NCBI GenBank assembly: GCA_002420105.1
Contig: DIHJ01000024.1
Span: 93,095 to 113,952 of the forward strand
Length of the DNA stretch: 20,858 bases
From: Nitrospira sp. UBA5699
GTDB lineage: Bacteria > Nitrospirota > Nitrospiria > Nitrospirales > Nitrospiraceae
Reading direction: 5' to 3'
The notes under the pieces are model-generated. The model worked only from the letters and a program-made list of their open reading frames with translations. It searched no databases and was not told where the DNA came from. Shown piece by piece: positions 6,637-14,111 of the stretch; the first letter of the stretch is position 1; the number at the start of each line of letters is the position of its first letter. Made by a program: the position numbers and the translations under genes.

Positions 6637-7554
6637 CTACGAGGAAGGATCGCCGTCTGCGCCGTCAAGGCTGCTGGCGCAGCGGATGCCGATCGTAATA
6701 TCGGTCCGCCAATGCTTCGCGGCAAACCGCTTCGAGAGACGGGCATTGTGCTCCGTCTCACGCCATGAACCGCCGCGAACGACTTTCAAATCGCCCGATT
6801 CGGGACCTTTCGGATCGCGATAGGGCGATTTCTTGTAGTACCCCTCGTCGTACGAGTCCGCCACCCACTCGGCCACATTGCCGGTCATATCGTAGAGTCC
6901 GTACGGACTCCGCCCGCCTTCAAATGAGCCCGGAGGGGCCAGGTACTTGTATCCGTCCTCGCTCCCGTCCACATTCGCCGCATTCGTGACGAACTTATCC
7001 CCCCACGGATACTTTCGTTTCCCTTCACCGCGCCCCGCTTTTTCCCATTCCGCTTCGGTCGGGAGACGTTTCCCGGCCCACTTGCAGTAGGCCGCCGCCT
7101 CATCCCACGAGACGCTCATGGCTGCGAACTCCGGCTGCAGGAGCTTCGACTGATCGTCTTCGAACACTTCGATCCTCGGCGTCTGGCGCTTGGTCATCTT
7201 CGCGAACCGCAGGTACTCTTCCTGCGTCACTTCTTTCCGGTCGATGAAAAACCCCTTCAAAAAAACCTGATGCTCCGGCATCTCGTCCGGATCGCCGTCC
7301 TGGCTGCCCATCGTGAAGGGACCTTCGGGAATCTGCACCATTTCGCGCCCCTCATCGCCCATCTTGGTTTTGTACATCGAGAAGTCCTGAGCCGTCGCAC
7401 TGGCCGCACTGGCCCGCGCCTCCGTCTTAATGGATTGGGCCAACTGCTTCATTTGCTTCGACTTGTACGACTCGTACACGAGCAACCCGATCATGAGCAC
7501 GAACGACGCAAACACGAAAATGATGGATCCGACGAGCACGCCCTTATTTTCCAT
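6637..7554 (-). CDS. Membrane-anchored FGE-fold (SUMF1-like) protein, paralog
   Basis: 305 aa. Helix at residues 7-28, a linker rich in Ala, Lys and Ser to about 65, then the FGE-sulfatase fold to about 295. Landmarks: MVQIPEGPFTMGS, FFIDRKEVTQEEY, SVSWDEAAAYCKWAGKR, LPTEAEWEKA, YPWGD, MTGNVAEWVADS, VVRGGSW and IGIRCAS. As in its neighbour, the catalytic Cys pair after GGSW is missing (RETEHNARLSKRF). ATG 7554 has AAGGAGA upstream. It belongs to a tail-to-head run with the glycine-rich membrane protein and DUF3047 genes. The family also contains non-enzymatic and iron(II)-dependent members such as EgtB-like domains, but no specific activity can be assigned. Confidence 0.88.
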   Translation of the reverse strand: MENKGVLVGSIIFVFASFVLMIGLLVYESYKSKQMKQLAQSIKTEARASAASATAQDFSMYKTKMGDEGREMVQIPEGPFTMGSQDGDPDEMPEHQVFLKGFFIDRKEVTQEEYLRFAKMTKRQTPRIEVFEDDQSKLLQPEFAAMSVSWDEAAAYCKWAGKRLPTEAEWEKAGRGEGKRKYPWGDKFVTNAANVDGSEDGYKYLAPPGSFEGGRSPYGLYDMTGNVAEWVADSYDEGYYKKSPYRDPKGPESGDLKVVRGGSWRETEHNARLSKRFAAKHWRTDITIGIRCASSLDGADGDPSS

Positions 7555-7581
7555 AACCGTTCAGTCTCCTTCGGTCACACG

Positions 7582-7959
7582 TCAGGCCGACGGCTCGGCC
7601 TGCTCGGACGATGCCTTCCGCGCCGCCCGCATGTCCAAGAGCATCGAAATCTGAACGCCGAGAAATCCACCCATCGCGGCCCCCGCCCCGGCGCCGACCC
7701 AAATCCGTTCGTCGCCGGCGACCAGCCATGCCAGTGCGCCTCCCAACACCGTTCCTACCAGGATGCTCACGAGAAACCGGCGTCCTCCGAGCAACCCGAT
7801 GACACCGCCCAGCACGAGCCCCACCCCTACGGCCACCGGCACCAAACCGCCGCCCATGATGAAGCCGATCAGCGTCCCCACCGTCCCCATGACCGCCAAC
7901 CCGAACAGCACATCGAACAGCTTTTGAGCGGGCATCGTTCCGGTCCTTGTCGCGTCCAT
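7582..7959 (-). CDS. Glycine-rich small membrane protein, unknown function
   Basis: 125 aa from the ATG at 7959, which has GAGG 9 bases upstream; a GTG at 7977 would add six residues but lacks a ribosome site, and an ATG at 7935 after AAGGA is a further choice. Several hydrophobic stretches are packed with glycine (GGGLVPVAVGVGLVLGG, VGTVLGGALAWLVAG, GAGAGAAMGGFLG), giving three or four helices of glycine-zipper character. The tail is charged and ends in EQAEPSA. It lies between the DUF3047 gene and the FGE-fold pair with very short gaps, so it is probably cotranscribed. I do not recognise a named family. Confidence 0.75.
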   Translation of the reverse strand: MDATRTGTMPAQKLFDVLFGLAVMGTVGTLIGFIMGGGLVPVAVGVGLVLGGVIGLLGGRRFLVSILVGTVLGGALAWLVAGDERIWVGAGAGAAMGGFLGVQISMLLDMRAARKASSEQAEPSA

Positions 7960-7982
7960 GCTGACGATCCTCTGCACGATCG

Positions 7983-8639
7983 TTATTTTCCCGCGCTCGC
8001 CGCCATCGGGCCGAAATCGATTTCCACGCCCGGACCGGCAATGATGGAAATCCCCCAGGCTTTCGCCGCCGGCTCATGCTGATGAATGCGCTTGAAATCT
8101 TCGTACACGTTCACCCGCTCTTCAAACCACTGGCCGATTTCCTTCGTCCCGCTCTGCACGACGATTTCCGAGCCGCTGAACATTCCGCCCTCGGTCAATG
8201 TGCCTTCCGGCTTCGTCGCGCTCCAGACGTATTTGGTAAAGACGGGGATGAACAGCAGATCCGTGTCGAGCGACGCATAGATGGCGGCGATCGGCTCGGT
8301 CCCGCTCACGGCCTTGTTCAGCCGCCACCGCCAGGTCAGTACCGGATAGGCCTTGGGATCCCAGTCGATCTTCCTTTTCTTGATTCGTTGGCCCGCATCC
8401 TTCGCCGAGAGGAAATTCGCACCGCCCTCGGTCTGGACCTTGTATGCCTCCCGCCCCTTCGACTGGCTGCGCTGATTCTCATGATCCCAGTTCGACGGAA
8501 ACCCGTCGGCCTCCTTCGCCTGAAAATCCTCCAGCACGAGCGTCTGCCCGGACGCCGCCAGGGCGCCCTGCCCGCCGATGGAACCGGAAAGCAGCACGGC
8601 GACCCACGCGGCCTTGATGAACCAGCCTTTTCTCCTCAT
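7983..8639 (-). CDS. Exported DUF3047-type protein
   Basis: 218 aa. Residues 8-29 form a signal peptide ending near ALAAS. The mature part has the DUF3047 pattern: LVLEDF at the start, then YPVLTWRWRLNKAV, a DTDLLFIPVFTKYVWS stretch, a region like VVQSGTKEIGQWFEERVNVYEDFKR and GISIIAGPG near the end. DUF3047 proteins are exported beta-rich proteins of unknown function found in many bacteria. The gene begins 19 bases after bd-like oxidase paralog B and ends 5 bases before a possible GTG of the next gene, so it belongs to that operon. A role in the periplasm next to the oxidase is inferred from position only. Confidence 0.82.
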   Translation of the reverse strand: MRRKGWFIKAAWVAVLLSGSIGGQGALAASGQTLVLEDFQAKEADGFPSNWDHENQRSQSKGREAYKVQTEGGANFLSAKDAGQRIKKRKIDWDPKAYPVLTWRWRLNKAVSGTEPIAAIYASLDTDLLFIPVFTKYVWSATKPEGTLTEGGMFSGSEIVVQSGTKEIGQWFEERVNVYEDFKRIHQHEPAAKAWGISIIAGPGVEIDFGPMAASAGK

Positions 8640-8658
8640 GTCTCGAGTGACCCTTTCT

Positions 8659-10530
8659 CTAGGTGTGCGCTTCGTGAGACGGCGCCAGCGCCCGGGCGTT
8701 GTCTTCGACGAATTCGTCCATCATCTCCGGCTGTTGCCCGCGCTGACACATCCAGAACAACACCAACACCGATCCCCAGAACACCACCATGTTCAGCGTG
8801 ACCATTTTGGCGGCAAAGGCCAGATCCGGCGTGAAGGCCCAGGGGGATACGTCCGCCATGAGTTCGCTGACATGCCAGGAGAGCCGGCCGGAGGAGCGAA
8901 TGTAGCCCATGAGCCCCATGACCCAGGTGAAAGCGGCCGCCAACCCGAACAGCCCGACCATGCCGCGGACAGGCATCTTGCCCCACTGGATCGGCCCGTG
9001 GACGATCGCCCCTTTGAGCATCGCCCGATTGATCAACAGACCGACCACGATCACCGTGAAGGTCGTGACGGCCTGCGGGCCCGACAATGCGACGCGAATC
9101 TTCGCCGGCAGATAAAAGCCGTACACCGACAGCCAGATGACATGGAGGATGCCGACGGCAAAGAGGGCGCCGATGACGATATTGCCGGTTTTCACCCAGG
9201 ACACCGTCATCGTGCGATTCGCCCGACGATAGTAGAGAAAGCTCAGCGCCGTGAGCAGGATCATCACGTTGATGGCCCCGTTTTTCGAGGACATGACGCC
9301 GTAATTGCCCACCACCGGATGCTGGGCGCCGCCCATGGCCTTGACCTCTCCGGCCGACATCATCACCGTATGAGGCGTCAGCCAGATAAACAACGCCAAC
9401 GTGAGCGCCCCCAGCACGAACTGATAATAGGGTTGATAGCGCTCACCGCCCTTGACCCGAGCCATGCTCTGCCAGATGTAATAGTTCACCCCCAGGAGCA
9501 GCGCCCCGATCAGCAACGCCTGCACGACGAACAACCAGGTCAGCAGCCCGCCCATCATGGTGACACCCATGTTCTGGCTGAAGGCATACACCGAGCGCAT
9601 CAGCCAATACCCGGCGATCGGCATCGGAAGCAGCGCGCAAACCGTCACGAACAGGAAGACGTATCCGACCCAGTCGAAATAGGCCCGCTCGCCGTCGGTC
9701 TTGCTGGTGAAGAATCGATAACAGGCATAGGCCAGCACGACGGCGCCGCCGGACATGATGTCCGCGAGAAAGCGATGCACGTTGAGGGGGTTCCAGAGCG
9801 CCGAGTGCAGGAGATGCCATCCGTTCCCGAGGAACCGCCCCTGCTCGTCCACGCCGGCCGGAGACATCATGAACGCGGCCCAGGCATTGGCCAGCAACAG
9901 GAGCGCCGTACCGAAAATGTTCGTCAGAATGCCGAGGGCCGCGTGTATCCACTTCAAGCCCGGTTCGGCCATGCGGTTCCAGCTGTAGTAGTAGATGACG
10001 AGCAGCAGCGCTTCCCCGAAAAACACGACGGCATAGGCGGGCATGAAGGACTTGAACGTTCCGCCCATGTACTTCATGAAACTCGGATAAAAATAAATGA
10101 ACATGCTCAGCATGACGCTGCCGACGACCGCGGTCACGGAAAGCGCCAGGAGCGCGACCTTGGCGAGGTCCCTCGCCAGGCCGTCGTAGCGAAGCGACAG
10201 TCCGGGCTTTTTCGTGACCAGCCCCAGGAACTCCAGTAACGCACAAAAAAGCGGCAGGGCCAGGACGAAGCCGCCGAAATAGGTATGCTGCTGCGTGACG
10301 AACCAGACGAGCAACCGGCTGTCGAACGAGCCGACGCGCGAATAGACGGTCTCGGTCGGAGAGGGCGCGGCCGGCCCCTGCGGCGTCCCCGGCGTCTTGA
10401 AGTAGAGATCCGTCGCCTCGTCGGCGAACGAGGGGTCCGGAAGTCCCGCGCCGGACAGGCCGGCCGCGGCAAGAACCAGCACAACCAGACAGGGCCCCCA
10501 CCACTTGAGCCGAGAGAATCGCTTGATCAT
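8659..10530 (-). CDS. Cytochrome bd-like oxidase, fused multi-helix core (paralog B)
   Basis: 623 aa, homologous to paralog A along its whole length. Conserved: His82 (TQQH), Glu173, His196 (KWIH), His239/His242 and His252 (WNPLNVHR), Met311 (YWLM), His387 (TPHT), His404 (AQHPV) and His553 (SWHV). GRQPW is again absent. A clear difference is that His181 of paralog A (MHIYAL) is Pro164 here (MPAYAV), while an extra His463 appears. The C-terminus is acidic and ends in HEAHT. No c-type cytochrome gene is adjacent. It starts 4 bases after the 351-aa membrane protein, with AAAGGG inside that gene's end as ribosome site, which implies translational coupling. It may be an alternative terminal oxidase or an oxidase-like protein with another role; O2 reduction is less certain than for paralog A. 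Confidence 0.85.
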   Translation of the reverse strand: MIKRFSRLKWWGPCLVVLVLAAAGLSGAGLPDPSFADEATDLYFKTPGTPQGPAAPSPTETVYSRVGSFDSRLLVWFVTQQHTYFGGFVLALPLFCALLEFLGLVTKKPGLSLRYDGLARDLAKVALLALSVTAVVGSVMLSMFIYFYPSFMKYMGGTFKSFMPAYAVVFFGEALLLVIYYYSWNRMAEPGLKWIHAALGILTNIFGTALLLLANAWAAFMMSPAGVDEQGRFLGNGWHLLHSALWNPLNVHRFLADIMSGGAVVLAYACYRFFTSKTDGERAYFDWVGYVFLFVTVCALLPMPIAGYWLMRSVYAFSQNMGVTMMGGLLTWLFVVQALLIGALLLGVNYYIWQSMARVKGGERYQPYYQFVLGALTLALFIWLTPHTVMMSAGEVKAMGGAQHPVVGNYGVMSSKNGAINVMILLTALSFLYYRRANRTMTVSWVKTGNIVIGALFAVGILHVIWLSVYGFYLPAKIRVALSGPQAVTTFTVIVVGLLINRAMLKGAIVHGPIQWGKMPVRGMVGLFGLAAAFTWVMGLMGYIRSSGRLSWHVSELMADVSPWAFTPDLAFAAKMVTLNMVVFWGSVLVLFWMCQRGQQPEMMDEFVEDNARALAPSHEAHT

Positions 10531-10534
10531 ATTG

Positions 10535-11590
10535 TTAGCCCTTTGACGCCGGGGCGACGGAGACCGCAGCCCCCATGTTTGCCGATTTTCCGAGAATTCC
10601 CATCACGAAGGGACACCGGAGCAACGCGCTGGCCAATCCCTGCCCCTGCTGATCCTCCACCTGGCGGCGATACCCCAGATAGTACCCGTACAGCGCCATC
10701 AAGCCCGCCACCAGCGCGCCCGCCGGAACGGCAAACGCGGTCGGCATGCCCGGCTGTTTCAAGAGAAACAGGACCGCGCCGGCGGCGACCAGGTAATAGG
10801 TCGAGGCGAAGGCAAGCCCCGGCCACCACCAGTACTTCAACAATTCGCCGGCCCGGGTCTCGAACAGTCCCGCCGTCCATGACGCCTGCGGCTTGAGCCC
10901 GCCGAAGTAGGCGCAGAGGGCGATCGCCCCGCCCAGGACCGTCACCGCCGACAACTGCACGATGGCGGCGGCCTGCTGGCTCTCCACGAGGAATCCGAGG
11001 GACGCGCCGACCGCCCCGAGCGCCGCCCCCGCCTCGATCCACGGACGCAGTTGCCTCGCATGGGAGCCGAGCAGGCCGCGCAATGCGATCCCGTCGGGAA
11101 ACGTCGGAAACGGCCTCCCCATCAATGCGACTTTGCGTACGTGGCCGATTTCAAACGCGTCGCGCGCCACGGCGGTGCAGGAAATAATGATCGCCATCAT
11201 GGCCGGCCCGTCGGGATGCTGCAGATAGTCGTACCCGACCAGCCACAGGAGCGCCAACACCAGAAGCGACAACTGCACCCCGTATACAAACCCGATCCAG
11301 CCGGCGATCCACGTCAACACCCTGGTCCCGTCCTCCCGCGCCAGGATCCTCCAACCCGCCCCCCGGCCGACACGGTAGGCCGCTACGGCGGTCGCCAGAG
11401 CGACCAACCCGCTGACCAGCAGCAGCACCGCCGGTTCCGTCAACGGCAGCAGATGCTTGGCCAGGCGATAGACGCCGAACGCGACGAGCCCCGGCACAAA
11501 CATGACGATCCGCTTCTGTTTGCGGACGGCATCTTCGGTCACCGCAAGGCTCAGGCTCGGGAGAACTCGTAAGGCCATTCGATGCAGCAT
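10535..11590 (-). CDS. Multi-pass membrane protein, unknown function, coupled to bd-like paralog B
   Basis: 351 aa with about six to eight hydrophobic segments (near residues 28-47, 54-72, 93-118, 128-142, 187-202, 212-230, 254-276 and 286-306). Between the fourth and fifth is a soluble-looking stretch with R143, D144, E147, H150 and the block MGRPFPTFPD. Start ATG 11590 follows a weak GGGA site. I do not recognise a family; it is neither CydB-like by eye nor a heme-copper subunit. The 4-base gap to bd-like paralog B argues that the two products act together, perhaps as subunits or as core and assembly factor. Confidence 0.75.
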   Translation of the reverse strand: MLHRMALRVLPSLSLAVTEDAVRKQKRIVMFVPGLVAFGVYRLAKHLLPLTEPAVLLLVSGLVALATAVAAYRVGRGAGWRILAREDGTRVLTWIAGWIGFVYGVQLSLLVLALLWLVGYDYLQHPDGPAMMAIIISCTAVARDAFEIGHVRKVALMGRPFPTFPDGIALRGLLGSHARQLRPWIEAGAALGAVGASLGFLVESQQAAAIVQLSAVTVLGGAIALCAYFGGLKPQASWTAGLFETRAGELLKYWWWPGLAFASTYYLVAAGAVLFLLKQPGMPTAFAVPAGALVAGLMALYGYYLGYRRQVEDQQGQGLASALLRCPFVMGILGKSANMGAAVSVAPASKG

Positions 11591-11612
11591 CGCAATCCCA
11601 CGTGACCCGCTA

Positions 11613-11677
11613 TTCGTGAACCGTCAATCGCGAAATCCTTCGATTGATCCTGCGGGAAAAGCCGCCCGCTTCACGAA
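11613..11677. repeat. Nested intergenic inverted repeats
   Basis: Between the PCP_red and 351-aa genes, TTCGTGAA (11613-11620) pairs with TTCACGAA (11670-11677). Inside, GTCAATCG (11623-11630) pairs with CGATTGAT (11641-11648) with one mismatch. The words resemble those in the hairpin at 12980-13034, which suggests one family of intergenic elements. Confidence 0.4.
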
Positions 11678-11686
11678 CAACGGCGT

Positions 11687-12178
11687 TCACTGTTTCGCAC
11701 CCATCCCGAAATACTTGGCCTTCACTTCTTCCATCAGGGCGACGGTGATCCGCGCCGTCCCGCGTTCGGCCGCCGTTCGTTCCAGTTCGATCCGGGCCAT
11801 GGCACGGACCGGGGCCGGAACGTTATCCAGCCGGCGCTCCGCTTCAGGCTCCCACTCGATCCGTTCACCGGTTCGCGGGCGGAACAGCGTGTCGTAGGCC
11901 ACGACCTTCTCGCCTCTCGCACGCACATCCTGCTCGACTTCCCGGCGAAAGAGCGGTGCGAGATAGGGCGGCATCCGCTCCAACCGGTGCAGCGCGTCGT
12001 CGGTCCACACGAGCCGATCGATGAGGCCGTCCGTCTGTCCTGCCGGCAGATCGACGCCCACTCTCAAACCGCAACCCCGGCACTCGCTGCGGATAAACCA
12101 CTGGGGCGCGCCGCCGTCACCGGCCCGCTCCTCGACCCCCTCGGTATGCATCCAGCGTCCGCAGCCGCAGGTCAGCAT
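11687..12178 (-). CDS. PCP_red-domain protein with N-terminal CxC/CxxC zinc-ribbon-like segment
   Basis: 163 aa. Residues 1-40 carry Cys4, Cys6 (CGC) and Cys33, Cys36 (CRGC), a likely zinc-binding ribbon. Residues 108-157 match the PCP_red domain (PF08369), known from the C-terminal end of light-independent protochlorophyllide reductase subunit B: EWEPEAERRL, NVPAPVRAMAR and the LMEEVKAKYF end. A first, degenerate copy lies at 57-95 (VWTDDALHRLERMP ... VRARGEKV). No catalytic part of a protochlorophyllide reductase is present, and nothing else here implies photosynthesis. Stand-alone PCP_red proteins occur in non-phototrophs with unknown role. It lies between the DUF420-like and 351-aa genes, on the same strand. 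Confidence 0.82.
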   Translation of the reverse strand: MLTCGCGRWMHTEGVEERAGDGGAPQWFIRSECRGCGLRVGVDLPAGQTDGLIDRLVWTDDALHRLERMPPYLAPLFRREVEQDVRARGEKVVAYDTLFRPRTGERIEWEPEAERRLDNVPAPVRAMARIELERTAAERGTARITVALMEEVKAKYFGMGAKQ

Positions 12179-12201
12179 GGGTTGCCCCGGCTCTCAGCCA
12201 T

Positions 12202-12233
12202 CAGCAATCGCAGCAATCCGCAATCAGCGCTGC
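12202..12233. repeat. Short direct repeat in intergenic gap
   Basis: CAGCAATC occurs at 12202-12209 and 12211-12218, followed by GCAATCAG at 12220-12227. GCAGC (12210-12214) can also pair with GCTGC (12229-12233). It fills most of the 58-base gap between the DUF420-like and PCP_red genes. Confidence 0.35.
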
Positions 12234-12236
12234 TGC

Positions 12237-12950
12237 TCATCCGATCTTGCCCGGATAGAGAATATAGAGCATCGTGTAGGTGAACGTGCCGGTCACGAAC
12301 AAAATGCAGTAGATGATCATCGTAAACCGGCCCAGCGCCCGATGGCGTCTGGCGCCGTTCGGCCAGATCCGTTGAATCGCCATTTCGATTGCAAACACGA
12401 CCGCCACCAGGATCAGCAGGCCCAAATAGACTTCCATCTTGCGCATGGAAAATCCCGCCGTCGCCACACGGGAGAAGAACAGTCCCATTACGATTACGGT
12501 GATCGCCCCGAGCAGGAGTCCGACCTTCTTCCAGGAGGTCTGGAGCGCCGTTTCATTGAGCGACCGTATGCCCTGCACGACCGTCTGCGATCGGAATCCC
12601 AGGACGATCATGTAGACCGCCATGACGAGTCCGATGATCACGAGAATGATATGGAGCGTGAGGACGGGGATGAACACGTAGTCGTAGAGCGCCTGCGAGC
12701 CGCCGAACCCTTCCTTGCCCTCGACGGCGAGAACACCCAGCTGTCTGAACAGATAATACGCGACGAAAAATGACAGCATGGCGATCATGCCGCCGAGCAT
12801 CAGCCAGTGGTGCGCATCGGCCTGGCGCTTCTTCGCCTGAATCCATCCGATGATGAAAAGCCCTGTGAACAGCGTCGCCATCAACTGGCTCAAGTCCGCC
12901 CCGATCGTGGCATGCGTTCCCAAAAATCCCGGATCGCGCAACCAATCCAT
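12237..12950 (-). CDS. DUF420-like membrane protein (possible oxidase assembly factor)
   Basis: 237 aa with about six helices (near residues 18-37, 49-70, 91-118, 143-161, 172-191 and 207-231). Histidines at loop or helix ends are typical of DUF420/YozB proteins: His13 in GTHATIGADL, His47-His48 before a helix, His100 (LTLH) and His203 (RRHRALGRFT). CtaM, a DUF420 member, is needed for maturation of heme-copper oxidases in Firmicutes. No heme-copper oxidase subunit is encoded in this window, so here the partner could be the bd-like oxidases. ATG 12950 has AAGGA 8 bases upstream. Family assignment is by pattern and is moderate; the protein is longer than typical DUF420 proteins (about 150-180 aa). 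Confidence 0.7.
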   Translation of the reverse strand: MDWLRDPGFLGTHATIGADLSQLMATLFTGLFIIGWIQAKKRQADAHHWLMLGGMIAMLSFFVAYYLFRQLGVLAVEGKEGFGGSQALYDYVFIPVLTLHIILVIIGLVMAVYMIVLGFRSQTVVQGIRSLNETALQTSWKKVGLLLGAITVIVMGLFFSRVATAGFSMRKMEVYLGLLILVAVVFAIEMAIQRIWPNGARRHRALGRFTMIIYCILFVTGTFTYTMLYILYPGKIG

Positions 12951-12979
12951 TTCTGCTTCCTTCCGAACACGCCGTTATT

Positions 12980-13034
12980 CGTCAAGCGTCAGCCGTCATT
13001 CGAATTACTCACGAATGACATCTGACGCTTGACG
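12980..13034. repeat. Long near-perfect inverted repeat (23-bp arms)
   Basis: Arms at 12980-13002 and 13012-13034 are complementary at 21 of 23 positions, with a 9-base loop (AATTACTCA). It starts 2 bases after the methyltransferase stop codon and is followed by the DUF420-like gene. No T-run follows the stem on the minus strand. It could be a REP-type element, an mRNA-stabilising hairpin or a factor-dependent terminator. Confidence 0.7.
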
Positions 13035-13036
13035 AT

Positions 13037-14017
13037 TCACGTCTTCAGTCCTTGAACCACGGCGGTCTTTTCAAGCTCACTCGCAGACGCGAATCCGGCG
13101 TTCGTCATCCACCGCATCGCATCGGCGGTCTTGTAGCATCCGCCCTGTTGGGTATTGACGAGGATGTGCACGGCGAAGGCGGTCGTCCAGGCCGGCCCGG
13201 TGCCCGTCTCGTCCAGAAACCGGTCCTTGATGATCAACCGCCCGCCGGGGGCCAGATGACCATGAACTTTCTTGACCAGCGCTTCGTTCGTGTCGAACGT
13301 CTGATAGTGCAGAATGTCGGACATCAGGACGAGGTCGTAGGGGCCGCCGAGCGCGTCGGCATTGAAATCGCCGGGCAGCAGGGCAATCCGCGATTCCAAT
13401 CCCGCCTCTTTGACCGTCTTCTCGGTCAGACGCAACGTGGCGGGCAGATCGAAGACGGTGGCCGTCAGCTCCGGGTAGACCTGGCAGAATGCAATCGCAT
13501 TCGTGCCGGCTCCCCCGCCCAGATCGAGCATTCGCACCGGACCGGATAGTTGCAGCCGCCTGGCGAAATCCGGCCCGCTCTGCTGACCGATGCGATGGAG
13601 CACCGCCAGTACGTTGCCGCCCAATTCCGGGTCGGTTTCGAAGACATGCCGATCCACGGACCGCCGTCCCGACCGGATCGTTTCCTCCAATTTCCCCCAG
13701 TTGTTCCACTCCGCATCGTGCAACAAGAGCAAGTGGCCGATATACTGGGCCGAATGCCGGACCAGATGTGTGTCGGCGGCAGACGAGTTGCCGTAGAACT
13801 CCCCCTCCTTGGACAGCAGCCGCATTGCGACCAGCGCGTTGAGCAGCAGGCACAGGGCCGGTTCATGAACCCCGAGCTTGGCCGCCAGTTCCGGAGCGGT
13901 TCTCCGCTTACCGTCCAGGGCCGAAAACACGTCCAGCCGGACCGCCGTCAGGAGGATTTTGGTCTCCCAGTAATAGCCAAGCTGGAAAATTTCTGCGAGC
14001 GAGAGTTCCCGCGACAC
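13037..14017 (-). CDS. SAM-dependent O-methyltransferase (COMT/hydroxyneurosporene type)
   Basis: 326 aa from GTG 14017, chosen because GGAGGG lies 6 bases upstream; an ATG at 14056 would add 13 residues but overlaps a possible -10 box. The N-terminal domain (about residues 5-95) is a winged-helix dimerisation domain (IFQLGYYWETK, LAAKLGVHEPAL). The catalytic Methyltransf_2 domain (PF00891) has SAM motif I (LDLGGGAGTNAIAF), the acidic VFDLP, the VLMSDILHYQ stretch and GGRLIIKDRFLD. The family methylates hydroxyls or ring carbons of small molecules, including quinone-like, carotenoid and bacteriochlorophyll (BchU-type) precursors. The substrate here is unknown. It follows the terminator at 14112-14148 and starts the run that leads to bd-like paralog B. 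Confidence 0.88.
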   Translation of the reverse strand: MSRELSLAEIFQLGYYWETKILLTAVRLDVFSALDGKRRTAPELAAKLGVHEPALCLLLNALVAMRLLSKEGEFYGNSSAADTHLVRHSAQYIGHLLLLHDAEWNNWGKLEETIRSGRRSVDRHVFETDPELGGNVLAVLHRIGQQSGPDFARRLQLSGPVRMLDLGGGAGTNAIAFCQVYPELTATVFDLPATLRLTEKTVKEAGLESRIALLPGDFNADALGGPYDLVLMSDILHYQTFDTNEALVKKVHGHLAPGGRLIIKDRFLDETGTGPAWTTAFAVHILVNTQQGGCYKTADAMRWMTNAGFASASELEKTAVVQGLKT

Positions 14018-14054
14018 ACCACTCCCTCCGGCTGGAAAACTTTGTAAAGTTGGC

Positions 14055-14084
14055 ATCTTACCCAGTTCAGAAACTGAAAGGCAA
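14055..14084 (-). promoter_or_regulatory. Possible weak sigma70 promoter for the methyltransferase run
   Basis: TTGCCT (14084-14079) and TAAGAT (14060-14055) match the -35 and -10 consensus at four of six bases each, with an 18-base spacer that contains the inverted repeat CAGTT/AACTG. It lies just after the terminator of the previous gene, where a promoter is expected. Confidence 0.35.
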
Positions 14085-14111
14085 GGCAGCCGAACCGGCA
14101 CGAGCCCCCCC

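Noticed and set aside
5735..7554. Sulfatase-activating activity for the FGE-fold pair
   Set aside because: The catalytic cysteine pair is missing in both and no sulfatase gene lies in the window.
11613..13034. CRISPR array or IS end from the intergenic repeats
   Set aside because: The repeats are short, few and differ between gaps; there is no regular spacing, transposase or cas gene.
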